Origin: Physcia stellaris
Taxonomy: Eukaryota > Ascomycota > Lecanoromycetes > Caliciales > Physciaceae
Reading direction: 5' to 3'
DNA length: 64,000 bases
NCBI GenBank assembly: GCA_018902385.1
Contig: JABSSW010000004.1
Coordinates: 62,001 to 126,000, forward strand
The position numbers were made by a program, and so were the translations under genes. Of this stretch, positions 1 to 12,929 are shown in pieces. Within the stretch, counting starts at the first letter, position 1; every line of letters begins with the position of its first letter. The notes beneath the pieces were generated by a model. It made no database searches and was not told where the DNA came from. It was given only the letters and a program-made list of their open reading frames with translations.

Positions 1-2812
1 GTTCAGCGCTGTTGGCTTTTACAGCCGTGTTCCAGGAAAGTAGTAAAGTCCCGGGGTTCTCGACGTAACTTATCCCCTGCACTGACGATACTTCAGATAG
101 CTCGAATCATCCTGACTCACACAATGTAGACTTTATAAATACACCCGCCAAGATTGTGCTGCACGAGATACGAGGCTTACATCCACATTTATGGCTGTCA
201 CTACTTCCACTGATTTATAGTTCACGGCGCATTATCCTATCTAAGTGTGCAATGTCGATATTCGCATTAGGCTCGCTGCAATGTAACCACCTGGAAAGTA
301 CCCATGTACATGTAGTGCTGAGAGGGAGTGCTAAAAGCTTACTCATCTAGGGTCCTTCCAGCTAGTCAAGATAAGCCTGCAGGAAAGATGACAGAGCCTA
401 CACGAGGTTTTCATCTGCATTTAGAAATCTACACAGAGTTCAAGCCAGCATAGTTGCTTCTATGAGTCAAAGAAACAATTCTCTCGAGATTGCGAGATTT
501 GGCGGATGAAACGTAGTGAAATGATACCTTACCATTGGGGCACCTTTGAGGCACGAAAAGAGATGCTGAGGTTCTGAATAGTTTTCAGACTGAGCTAGCA
601 CGCAGAGAAGCAATACGCTTATCTCAATATTGCGTTTGGTATCGTCGTCGTCGGCGTCTGCGAACGTCGCGGTGTTTATGGTTTGTCGAGCTCCTTACCG
701 AAGTCAAGCCCCGTAGATCGAGTCCAACATTCATGAAAGGATTTGTGCAACTGAGACGAGGCTTACCTTATCAATAAGCAAATAAACTTTGACACGAGCT
801 AGGGCTCTTGTAGTTTAGGGGAACAACTGAGGGAGATGGCGAGTAATCCCTCAGCAAGTTGATTCACGTGAGAAGTCGTCGTGGCTTATCTACAGATTAG
901 AGATGCCCTGTAAGGGTAAGAATCTGATTGTCATTTCTCAGTCTTTCAGGTTTAGTTGTCATGATGATTTTCCACGGACGGGCTGTCATGATTCATGCAC
1001 ACTCTAGCAGCATGCAATATTCAGAGTATTCAGAGCAAAAGAAAGGATGGCTTCAATCTCTTGAAGGGACAAATGACTGCCTAAGAAACATTGATAACAT
1101 CACAGATAATAACTAATACCTCGATGACTTCCAAGATGAGTAATGATCCATGAACACTCATGACATCACAATCGAGAATCAGACGGCCATCCCCAAAAGC
1201 CTTTAAAGGAACTATCGCAGTACTCGTCTGATGCCGAGTTCATGTGACGTTGCCGACAGAGGTCGGACTGGCGTCTCGAGTAACATAGACGCAACGTCGT
1301 CCATTTTGTCGTTCTTCGAAAAGGCTCTTTCTAGAATCTGTGTTATCTTTTGGGTTTGCGGGGGGTATTGCCACGGAGCGTTTTTGATAGAAGCGCTTTG
1401 AGTCCCTCATCTGAAAAATTCCGAGCGAGATTTCTGCCCGACGTTTACAGTACTCGACCGGGGCTGGCAAGTCTTCTCTGCAGGTTTAGTGTAGTGAGGC
1501 AGGTTCGAGACATCAGCGTTGAGGGTAAGAAAAACAGAATTATCGACTGATCCTCAACACTAGGAGTATTATTCCGCGTACGATTCCGAAGAGAACCAGT
1601 GTAATTGGTGGAAATTATGCTCAGAAGTCCTGATCTTCCTCGTCAGAAGAATCTGTAGCTTACTTGGGTTCTCCTTGAACGTATATTTCAAGGTCTTGGG
1701 AATATGAGGCTGCACACTTTTTTCCATCGCTCGCAAGTTTAAGCTCTGGTTTGAGGAGGTCATGTCTTCCGGAGTGTTGAGGATCTGTTCACTTTTTGGT
1801 CACTCTGCACACCATTCGACACCCAAGTACTTCTCGCAGCGCTCGTCATCATCTTTTTCCACGACTACCGCCAGATTCTGATGCTGTAGCAGATGGAAAG
1901 AACATCGGACAGAGAGACTAGCATCTTGCTTCACTTAGCGTCCTTTGTAACACGAAATTGGAGCAATTGTTTATCGATCCGTTGCGTAGTCCTCTGCTTT
2001 CTCGCCTTTTGTCGGATCATAAATAGATGACATACCTCTCGATTGTTCTTGTTGAATGAGGTGACGAGACTACAGAAGTCCGAGCGATCTATCAACAAGA
2101 GGCTAAACTCAAGTCTCTGCACAATATCGCGAGTATCAGTTTCGGGAAGAATGTTTAAAGAGTGGCCTAGGACTCTTTCTCTAGTGATCTTGATGACCGA
2201 GCTCTTTGCGCCAACGGCACCTTGTCAGTAGTGGATTTCAATGGCCGACATTTCTCGAGTCTTGCGATTGCGAACCACAGTTGTTACTCCAACTTCATTT
2301 TGATGAAAACTGTCATACTGGGTACAGAATCGCAAGTCCGTGGGCTTCTGCGAGCTTGCCGCAATTCTCGCGTTGCTCATGTCACAACCGCTGGGGTGGT
2401 TGTCCTGATAAATGCCTGGCCTGACGTACTGATGTTCTTGTTACCTTCCATGCTTCGCTTGTGGGCGTCGATGATTTCGACGTGCGATGTTCTTCGATTG
2501 AAGCCCTTGCTTAGATTGACCCCTAGATAAGTGTCACGAATAGCTTCGTCTAATCCCAACTCGGGGTAGAGCTGCATACGCATTGAAGCTACCAGAACGA
2601 GAGTATACGACGCGCCTTTCACGGCAAGAAAGAGCCCGGATTGAAAGTGAAGAAAGAAGCAAAGTGAACAAGCCAAAGAATCTTCTACCAACATCGGACA
2701 CGGAAACGCTGATTTGTTTGTCCATGACGACCGATATTTCGAAAAGTAATGATCAGTGAACACTCTTATAATGAATCTTTCCGACGTGCGCGAAGTCGAA
2801 GAGATCTTGTTT
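1..2812. other. Left flank, no recognisable gene
   Basis: This 2.8-kb stretch has ordinary base composition, and all dinucleotides including GG, CC, AG and CT are common, unlike the block that follows. It contains only short overlapping ORFs. The longest is about 128 codons on the minus strand at 2377-2763. None resembles a family I know, and none joins into a convincing multi-exon gene. It may be old intergenic DNA or the remains of a gene. The change in composition at about 2813 is abrupt. Confidence 0.5.
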
Positions 2813-5510
2813 TGTTGAAATAAAAATAATTCATTGATTATATCGATGATGATACTAAGTGTACAAAATTTGAAATTGAAATTTTCATCAAATTTTTTGC
2901 AATTTTAATTCTAAATGAACTAATTGCAACATTTTTTTTCGAATCGAATTCGAATAAAATTTATTGACGAAAATGAATTTATCATCAAAAATTGATGTGA
3001 ATTTCATTTTACGTTGTAAAACATTTCAATATTCAATGTAATGATTTAAAATCGAAAAAATTCAACATGTTATGATAACAATACAACGTTTTTGAATTTA
3101 ATTCATGTTCAACATTTGAATAAAACAACGAAACTTGATAAAAATCAAAATTTTGATAAATTCGTCGACAAACATGTTTTGAATAAAAATGTAATGTAAA
3201 CGAATTCGATTAATTTTGATTTCGTTTCGAATGTAATGATAAACGATATCGACGTGTTTAATGCGATCATGATAAATTGAATTTTCGACGAAAATTTTGA
3301 CATTTTGATTATCGATATGTATTTGTAAAATAACGTATTTGTCACGTTAATGATGAATGTATAAATCGACGAACAAATTTCGAAATCACGTGATTTTTTA
3401 ATAATCGTCGAAATAATTATATAATTTGCAACGCATGTGAAAGTGATCACGATAAATTGAAATTTTGACATTCAATTTATTGATTTTTATTGAAAATGAA
3501 AACGTAAACGTCAATTGATTTTTTAATGATCAAATCGTTATCGTAATTGACGTTACAATAATTTTGTGAATCAAATTTTTTTTTCGTAAACAATGTTTAA
3601 ACGATCAATAATATTGAAATAATCGAAAATATCGTTTACGACGTTCATGTGAATTTTGTTTGAATTTTGAACGAAACGATTGACGATAAAAATGACGTTA
3701 AAAACATTTGATTTGATTTCGATCATGACAAACATGACGAAATCAATTTTGATTTGATACAATTTTGTGTCAAATTCAAAAATTTGATTTTCGTTAAAAA
3801 TCGAAACGAAATTCGTTCGCATTGAAATATGTATTGATTTGATTTCATTTCGATCAAATTTGATAACGATGCGTTTGATATAAATTTTTTGATTGAATCG
3901 AATTTTTTTGCGATCACGATTTTTGATGACGATCATGTTTAAATAAAAATTAATTGATTTCATATCAATCATTTCGAAAACAACGAACAATTTTTTTTTG
4001 ATTTTGTTGATCATGACGATGAAAAAAACAATAATTTTGATATCGTCAATTCAAAAAATGAATATGAAATTTTGAAATTTTTCGTCGTTGCAAAAATACT
4101 GTGATCGACGTGTAAATAATGCAAATTCAATTTTTCAAAAAAAAAATTTGCTAAACGTTCGTATCATAAGCGAGAAAATTGTTTAAAATCGTATAAAGTT
4201 TTGTGAAATTTGCAAATTCTTTTCTCGTTGTAATTTTCAAAATATTTAACGTATATTTTTGTATCGATGAAATCGTAAAAAAAAACAATTTTGACGTTCA
4301 TTTGTTCGATTTTCAAATTCAAAAATGCGACGATAACGAACAAAATTCGAAAAATCATTGATTTGATCACGAAAACAAAAATTTGTTCGAAATCAATGTT
4401 ATATTGTTGCAAATAATTTTTAACAATTCATCGAATTTTGTAACGAATTATTTTTTTCGACATTTCGTTTGATTTTGAAAATTCATTTATCGTTTAAAAA
4501 TTTTCGATCATCGAATGTACGATTTATCAAAATTCATGTATTGTTTTTGTTCAAAAATTGAATTTCGTTTTCGACGACGTTCATTCAATTTGACGAATTT
4601 GAATTATTTATGATTTGTGTTCATGTATTGAATTCGTCGTCATTCATATTGTTGAAAACAACGAAATTTTCAAAATTTATGACGTTTTGAATTTCGATAA
4701 AATCAATTAACAATGAAATTGAATTGACAACGCATGAATCATTGTATCATTCGAAAATGCGTTTGACAAAAATAAAATTTTCGTCGATACAATTCAAAAA
4801 AACGACGAAATCGTCGAAAAAATGCTTTCAATTTGTCAATAATTTTGTTATAACAACGTTAAATATTTTTGTCGTATTGTTTGATATAAACGAATAAACA
4901 AATGAATTTATAAAAAAATCAATTTGTTTGATTTGACGATTTGAACGCATGATGATAAATCTATAAAAAATGATTGAAAATATGTTTTGTGAAATTTTTA
5001 ATGCGAATTTGATTTTGCGAAAAATAATCGATTTATTTTTGAATGTAATAATTTTCGAAACAATAACGTTTGAAATTGTGTTTGAAATAATAAAACATTT
5101 TTTTTGTTCAAATGCAATAACTTCGCTAAAAATCGTGTATTGTTTGAAAATTGCGACATCGTAAAAATCGACGTTTTTAATTTTGCGTATTTCGTTGTCG
5201 TTAAAAAATGAAATTTATACACGATAAATCGTGTCGTCGTCGTATTTAATGAAAATGTTTTTGTCATCGCGAAACTCGAAATGATTTTTGTGTTTGAAAT
5301 TTTTGACGACGTACGCGATAATTTCAAATAAATGCAAATTAAAAAAATTTGAAACAATATTTATAAATTTTTCAATAAAATTCATGTCGTCAAAAAAAAT
5401 CGAAAAACGACGATTTTTGATATATGTCATGATCAAAATGACGTTTGATTACAGAAAATCAAATATATTATCGTCAAATAACGTCGTTTGAATCATGATT
5501 GTAATTGTAT
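2813..5510 (-). mobile_element. Truncated Ty1/copia retrotransposon
   Basis: The minus-strand frames show a copia pol remnant in the usual order. A post-integrase segment lies near 5215-5436 (ends IKYDDDTIYRV), followed by reverse transcriptase (4164-4412 and 3571-4014) and RNase H (about 3480-3540, KSIDVYVFIFN). The RT frame includes the IEQMNVKIVFFYDFID stretch and an IDDI active-site segment at about 4044-4055. The integrase core and gag are missing: the element stops at 5510, exactly where the LTR of the neighbouring gypsy element begins. A possible terminal TGTTGAAA lies at 2813, but I found no second LTR. The element is dead. Confidence 0.8.
3130..5436 (-). pseudogene. copia pol remnant (IN tail, RT, RNase H)
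   Basis: Several minus-strand frames separated by stops and shifts together give a degraded copia polyprotein. The piece at 4164-4412 aligns by eye with the copia RT start (DFEQIFVFVIKSM, then LYDFKQ). The piece at 3571-4014 continues with FEMIDMKSINFYL and KIYIKRIVIKF. At about 3540-3480 in another frame the RNase H start appears with the first Asp context changed to DND. Lysines are almost all AAA, and Gly and Trp codons are widely lost, as expected from GG to GA change. It does not encode a working enzyme. Confidence 0.78.
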
Positions 5511-5704
5511 TGTTAAACGTGATGTGTCGATTGATTGATTTAAAAACTATGAACGACGAAATGTCAATTTATGTACAGTAATTGCGAATCAGTTGTTTGA
5601 TCATCACTCATTTAATATGAAACGACGACAAAATTTTTGTCAAATGTTTTGCAAAAATATTCGATTTAATTTCAAATCATTCAATCTGATTTTGTGTCAT
5701 AACA
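5511..5704 (-). repeat. 3' LTR of minus-strand gypsy element
   Basis: 194 bp, starting TGTTAAACGTGATGTG and ending GTGTCATAACA. It is paired with 12736-12929 at roughly 85-90 percent identity. Most clear transitions between the two copies fall at CpT or ApG sites (about seven), with one at CpA. Confidence 0.9.
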
Positions 5705-5925
5705 ATTTGTCAATCAAAAAAAAAAAAATCAATGTTTTATTGAGTTTCATGTTTTATCATCATGCGTAATCATATCATGCATCAATTTTTTTTTTTCGCT
5801 TTTTTTTTGTCGTTGCGATCATCAAAGTTTTGCGAATGATTGAATTCGTATTGCTCAATGAAATTTTGAAAATTTTGTAATTCGAAAATAAATCGTCATT
5901 CGTCATATTTCGATTCATAGTCGAT

Positions 5926-8900
5926 TCATCTGATTAAATATTGAATTACGAGAATTTTGTTGTATTTTTTGATACGTTTGTCGATTAGCTTTTCGATTTC
6001 ATAAAATTTGTATTGATTCGTATCGTTTTCGATTTCAATGAAATCAAAATAATGAAAACGAAAACGATTGTAAAAATCAACGTCAACAAATGTTGATTCG
6101 AGTTGTGCAATAAACACAACGAAATGAATTCGTCATGTTGATGACAATTTCAATCGATATGTTAAACGTTCGATGCGTTCAAAAATTCGAAATGATTCGC
6201 AACGTTGTTGAAATAATTTCGAATTTGATTTGTCAAACAATTTGTAATTTTTGTTAAATTGTAAATAAATTTTTCATTTTGCTTTAATCGAATAAAAATA
6301 TGACATGAATCATAATATATTTTGATTTTGACAATTGCAAAGTTCGTGACATCGACAATTTTTCGTTGATATTTCATGCGTTGAATTGACAAATTCTGTA
6401 CATTTGTTGTGTTAAATTCGATTAAATTTGATATCGCGTTTTTGATTTTGAATTCGTATATGATTTCATTGAATGATAAATTTGTAACGATGTTAAACGT
6501 GTTGTTTAACTGAATTTGAATTGCAAAAAAAATTAAAATGTAATCGATGTTCGAAAATTCGATGACGAAATATTTGATAACAATTTCAACAATTTGATTG
6601 ATTCGTTTTGACGAATCGTTCGTTTGCGAATGATATGTCATTGAAATTAACAATTTCGTGTCTAATTTGATGAAGAATATCTGTCAAAAATTCGACATGA
6701 ATTTTGAATCACGATCGAAAATTATAATTTCAAACATTTTTCAATCGACGATTAATAGTCTGTTCAGTAATGCATTGATTCATTTTTTCGTTTCATAAGT
6801 GTTTTTGTCGAAAATCAATGAAACTCGACGAAAATGTTTGCATGTTGCGAACATGACAATGTTCATTTCGTCGAACATAATTAGAATAAAATCAATAGCA
6901 ATAATATGAAATGAACGCGAAACGAATGTAATAAACATGAATTTTTCGTACGATCGATAACGTTTGATTTGTGTCAATTGACAAATAAAACAATGCTCGA
7001 TGTATTTTTTAATTTTTCGCGAAAATCGAAATATGTATAACGTATTGAAAATTCTGTCATAATATCGATGAATTTTTGAATGTTAATTCGTATCGTGAAT
7101 TAAACGAAATATTTCGCGTTTCACAACAACAAATATACACGATCGACGCGTGTCAATGTCAACATGATATATAATGTCATTCGTATTCAACGCGAAATTG
7201 ATTTTTGTTTTGAATTTTCTTGATATAAATTTCGTATCGTCATTTTTTTGTTCATTGACGTTTCGTTTCGCTACGTTGTTTTCGAGCGACGATGAGATTT
7301 GAAAATTTCGAATCGACAATTTTTGTTTTTTTTTTGCATTCGAATCGTCAACGATTTTAACATTTCGATCATGTTTCGTCATGTTTTTTTTTTTTGATAT
7401 TCGTTCTTGATTTTTTTTTTTAGATTTTTCGACATTGCGATGAATGTGTTTTGAAAAACGTAGCAATCGAAATTATTCGAAAAATCGATTATCTCGTCAT
7501 GATATGTGTTCAAATCAAATTTATTTTCTGAATTCTTGTCGATTTGCTCATTTTCAGAAGTTAATTTTGATAACGCATTCGAGACAACATGATTTTTTTT
7601 TGATCTATATTTCATTTTCAATTTAAACTGTGACAGATAGATTGAAGCACGAACGAGACGAAAATTGAATTTATCGATATTGTTCGAATTCATCGTGATT
7701 TGCTTAACGATGAAAATATTGACGACATGATTCGTGAACACAACAATGATATTTTTGATTGTTTTTATCATATGTCGAATTTTTTTGACAATTCATATTA
7801 AATCACACATTTCGAATTCGATGAATCAATATTTGATTTCGATTTCGTTCAACATTTTGTTTAAAAATAAAATGAATTCGATGTCGTTACGTTTGAATTT
7901 GTTTGAATTGCTGCTTGTTTTAAAATGATAAATCATCGCGTCGAATTCGCGTCGTTTAAACGCGTCGATGTCGATGTACAATTTTCGATCGAAATTGAAA
8001 CGTATCAGAAATAAGATTTTGCTAAACGTTTTTTGCAATAGTCGATATGATTTTAATTTCTCAATTGAAAAATTGTTCATTACAATTTTTTGCGAATAGA
8101 TTTTGCGAATCGTCTTTTTGTTGTTTGAAAATTGACGTAAAAATAGAATTTTGCGACGTTGTAACGCGTTCGTCTTTTGAACATAAAACGCGACGAAATC
8201 TCGTAATCATTCTGTAAAATCTAAATAGATTTTCAAATCTTTGAGAATATAGAAAAAATTCAATTTGACTATTGTTTTCAATTTGTCGATTGCGATAATG
8301 AAATCAAAAACGTCAATTTTTGATCAAAAATGCGATCGTAAAATAATCGAAAAACGATTTTTCGACGACAAATTAATCTCATAAACATTCAATCGTTCGA
8401 ATATCGAATGTAAATAAATCATATGTTTTTCAAAAATATTGAAAAAAACAACAATGTTATTTACGTAAACACGAACAAATTCGCGAAAATTTCGAAAAAT
8501 AAATCGATTCGTCGTTGTACGTATGATGAAAAAATTTTTGAAATTTCATCATGATGCGACGTTAAATTGTTTTTGTTTTTATGTGAAAACGACGATAAAC
8601 TTATGTTTGTTTGCAAACTTTATCAATTATTGATGAAAAAAATTTGCAACGTCAAAAACGAAAATAAATTTGCATTCGACGACAATTGAAATAATGTTTG
8701 ATTGAAAAAACATAAAATAAAAATCGATTAAATGATTTTGTTTAATTCGCGTATATTCACGACGATTCGATTTTTGCATTTTGAATCATTTGATTCAAAT
8801 ATTGTTTTTCATATTGCGAAAACAAAATAATCATGCGAAATTGATAATTGATCGATATATTTCATTGCGATTTTGAGCGTGCAATTTATCGAAAATCTCA

Positions 8901-10312
8901 TCAACAAACTTTCGATTTGCGAGATCGAAAAATAAATTTTCGTTGTTTCGATTTTCGCGTCGAATTTGAACTCAATCGACATTCATTTTCAGACGAAATT
9001 CGCACAATAAACTCGTTATCATTTCACAATTTTGAATAATTTTCGAACATTTGCAAATTTAATTCGAGCGTTAATCATCGTAAATCGTGATATTTCAACG
9101 AACAAGATTTTTTCAACATTAATGTTTGAATTTGAACAAAATTGTTAGAATTTTCGCACGAATTAATTGCAAAATTGATCGTAAAATTGAAATTTGAAAC
9201 GACGAAATTAAACGCGATCGCATCGTGCAAATTCTCATAATTAATCGCGATAATCGCGTTAACGATCAAAATCGAAACATCAAATTTCATAATTTGTTTG
9301 AATCAATTCGTGAAACAAATTTATAAACATTAACAATTAAATAAACGTATTTCGAATTAACTAAATAACATTTTTTTTTTTTCGTATTTTGTACGAATTT
9401 CAAACGCGTATTTTTGAAAATGTAAACATTTTCAAAATTGACGTTGTTCGTTTGAATCACTTCTGTATGTGCATCAATGATATGAAAAATACGTTTTCAT
9501 TTGAATTTAATCGTTCAATTCGCGAAAACGTGAACATAAAATCGCGTTCAATAAATAAATTATTCTTTTCACGTAACTTGAAAAAAATCGTAAAAATTGA
9601 TTTAATTGAAATTTTAATAACATTGACACGAATCACGCGTTTGATCAACGATTTCGCATTAACGACATTTAATCAATTTTAATGTTTTTGCAATTTTCAA
9701 TGATAATCATCTGTTTGTTTACATTTATATTCATTCGTTTTGAATTCAATATATCATTGTCAAAAAATCTTTGTTTTCAGTTTTTTTATTATGTAAATTT
9801 GTCGAGTGAACGTGACGATCGCATTTTCGTCATTAATCGAAATTTCGAAAATTCGAAAAATTAATGAAATATGATTCGTCGTGATTACAACGACGTTTTC
9901 AATGTCGCGAATTTTGAAAAATTTCATAATTTGTCGCGCATGAATTTGATAATCAAATATTTTTTGCATCAAAAATTTACGATCGATTAATGACGTATCG
10001 CATTCGATATCGACGCACATATTCGTGAAACATTGTTCAATGTTGATTTTCATCGTGACGTAACGTCACGAGCGAAATTCAAATTGAATCGCGTATTTGT
10101 TTTGACGTTTGATTGTATAATAAATGTTGATAATGATCATGAGTATTTTTCGTCAACGATATGTCAAACTTAATCGAAATTGTTTGACACGAACGCAAAT
10201 GTCGATGAAATTTATTATTGAAATAAAATTTCGATTGACAACGTTTGCACGAATAAATTTTCGTCTGTTTTGCAAAAATATTCACAAAGTATTCGAATAA
10301 TTCATGATTCAC
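5926..10312 (-). pseudogene. gypsy polyprotein remnant (finger, PR, RT, RH, IN, chromodomain)
   Basis: Read on the minus strand. A C2HC finger at about 10190-10255 keeps the pattern CKRC...HRHLRSC. The protease keeps IECDTSLIDR where DTG-TSLIDR is expected. The RT active site YVDD has become YVNN at about 8456-8464, with both catalytic Asp codons now Asn. RNase H keeps LYIDIDAFKRR. The integrase keeps FHIIAIDFIL and YDSCHIF. The chromodomain start EIEKLIDKR...QYLIR is followed at once by a TGA where Trp is expected. Glycine and tryptophan loss follows GG to GA change. I name the domains by resemblance to chromovirus Pol proteins. Confidence 0.85.
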
Positions 10313-12735
10313 AAAATTCTCGTTAAATTTTTGATTTCGAAATGTTTTTCGTCATGATATTCATCATTTATCGTAAGTATTTTCGACGCGTTTTCAATAT
10401 TCATGTTGTGATCGTTTTGATAATTTTTTTCGTCGTTCGAATAATTGTTTTTTGCTTTTTCATTCGCAAAATACGTTCGTCGATATAATGTTTCATCTTG
10501 ATTAAACGTTTCATCTTGATTAAAATAAATATTTTGTTTAAACGAAAACGAAAATGAATTTGAAAAATCAGCAAAATATTGACTAAAACGTAAAATTGCG
10601 AATACTGAAATCGCGAATCGAACGTGTTTCGATTTTTTTGAATTTCGTTTTGTTGCGTTTGTTGAAATCGATATTGTTGATTTTCGTATGAACGTTTTTA
10701 CATATTTTGTGTCGATTGTTGTCGATTTGAATAATTTGATTGATATAAACGTTGTTGAAAAATGTAAACGTTATTTTGCTTTTCAAACTGATACGATGTC
10801 GAATATTGAATTTGACGAGATTACGAAAAAATTTATTGAAATTTTCGTAATTTACACGTTCATTGATAACAAAAGAAATATTATACGAATCGAATGATGT
10901 TGACAAAATTGATAATTGAAAACGATAAATGAATTAAAACAACGTTCGTTTTCGAACGAATAATAAAATCGATATCGATTTTCGATATTTCATCATATTT
11001 TTTTTATTATCAAGCTGTTGAAAAACTCATTCATTGTAATTTTTTTTGTCGATTTGATCAAATTTCGTCGAAATTTCAATTTCAACTCATTGTAAATTAA
11101 ATACAATTGCGAATAAATTGATATCATTGTCGATTTAGTTTTTTTTGATTATAATTTCAACGAAATCGAATGATTCGCGATGTCGACGAACATTTTTTAT
11201 CGTGTATTTTTTTTTTCGTGATGATCGTCAACGTTGTCGATGACGATTTTTTCAACGTTTTAACAACAAACGTTTTCATTTTTTACGTTTTTCGAATTTA
11301 ATCAATCGTTTTTGATCATCGTCGATTATTTTCAATATTAACGTAACGCGTAATCACGCATGCAATTATAAAAATTTGTTCAAATCACATCAACATTTTT
11401 GAGCAATGTCATATTTTTAATTTTTCAATATAAAATGAACATTTCGAAAATATGTATTTTTGTTCGAATGTTCGATCGAATTGTCGATAATAACGTTTTT
11501 TCGTATCACGAATCAAAAAAATTTTGTTTTTTTGAACATTTCATTTGACGTCATCATCATTGTCAAAAATTCGATTGAATTTGATGATTCGACGAATTTT
11601 GAAATTTTGTTTGAACGATTGTTTTTTTTCGAACAAAATTAAAATTTTTGTCATTGTTGTTGAATGAATTCAATGTTTTGTCAATTGTTATTTTCATTCG
11701 TCATGTTTGTATTAAATGCGAAAATAAATTCGATATTTTTGTGTTTCAAAAAATAATATTCAACGAAATTATGATGTTGTTTCGTCGTGAAAAAAACGAA
11801 ATCGACGAAATGATTCAAATTTACGACGTAAATTTTTCGAAAAATAAATGTAAAAAATATCAAAAAAATATTTGCAATCGTCGATTTTAAATCAAAAATG
11901 AATGACGTAACACGATCATTAATTCAATCGAAAAACGATTGATTATTTCGATAAATTTTCGACGATCACGAAAATTTTAAAATTTTTGCGAAAACGAATT
12001 TTGTCGACGATTCATTTTGTTGAATAAACAATGTTTGTCGAAATTAAATGATTAATAATTGACAACGATGTTGATTTAAAACAATTAATTACGATGTTGT
12101 TCACAGTAATTTTGTCGACGTATCGACAAAATAAATCAATCAATTGTATCGATTTAATCGAATAACTCAAACGCAATGCGAATGATTTGTGATATAAAAA
12201 CAATCAAAATGATTTAAAAAAAATGATGTGTCGTATTGAAATTTGAAATAAAAAAATAAACAAAACAAGAAAAAAAAAACGAGTTGAAATTTTCAAAATA
12301 ATTCAACAAATTTTCTGTGTTAAAAAAACAAACGAAATCGTTAAATTGAAATTGTTCGAATCAAACAAAAATTCGACGATAAATTGACATTCAAATGCGT
12401 CGTCATTGAACGATGACAATGCGAATTTTCACGAAAAATCGAAATGCTAATATTTGAAAAAAATCAATCGTTTTTGCTGAAAATTGTAAAAAAAATTGAA
12501 AAATTTGATTGAAATTTTCATTTTCAACTCGAATGTCTATTGATTGATAATAAACGATTTCGATCGACACGTCAAATCGAAAAAGCAATAAAATTTTCGA
12601 CGATAACAACGAAAAAATTTTGAAATTCAATCGACATTTTAAAATCGTGCGTTATTTCGAAAATCGATACGTCAAAAACAAAAAATAATGTCGATTTGTT
12701 TACGTACGATCATCAACTTGAATGATGTTATCAAT

Positions 12736-12929
12736 TGTTAAACGTGATGTGTGAATTGATTGAATTTAAAAATTGTTAACGACGAAATGTCAATTTATGT
12801 ACAATAATTGCGAATCAATTGTTTGATCATCATTCATTTATTTTAAAACGATAACAGAATTTTTGTCAAATGTTTTGCAAAAATATTCGATTTAATTTCA
12901 GATTATTCAATTTGATTTGTGTCATAACA
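12736..12929 (-). repeat. 5' LTR of minus-strand gypsy element
   Basis: 194 bp, TGTTA...TAACA, a direct repeat of 5511-5704. Because the element runs on the minus strand, this copy is upstream. The primer-binding site should lie just below 12736 but is too degraded to assign to a tRNA. Confidence 0.9.

Larger units (their letters stand above)
5511..12929 (-). mobile_element. Ty3/gypsy chromovirus with C2HC finger, inactivated
   Basis: A 7.4-kb LTR retrotransposon bounded by two 194-bp direct repeats that begin TGTTA and end TAACA. In minus orientation the order is a C2HC zinc-finger segment (10079-10312), aspartic protease (9760-10053), RT (active site near 8456-8464), RNase H (7379-8080), integrase (6162-6977) and a chromodomain remnant (5926-6117 and beyond). 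This is the Ty3/gypsy chromovirus order. The bases next to the outer LTR ends (TGTAT left, TGACG right) do not form a target duplication, so one edge may have recombined or decayed. The left end abuts the truncated copia element. Every enzyme is broken by stops and substitutions. Confidence 0.9.

Noticed and set aside
2377-2763. 128-codon minus-strand ORF as a gene
   Set aside because: It has no recognisable domain and no fitting splice partners, and it overlaps other ORFs of similar length on the plus strand (2222-2530).
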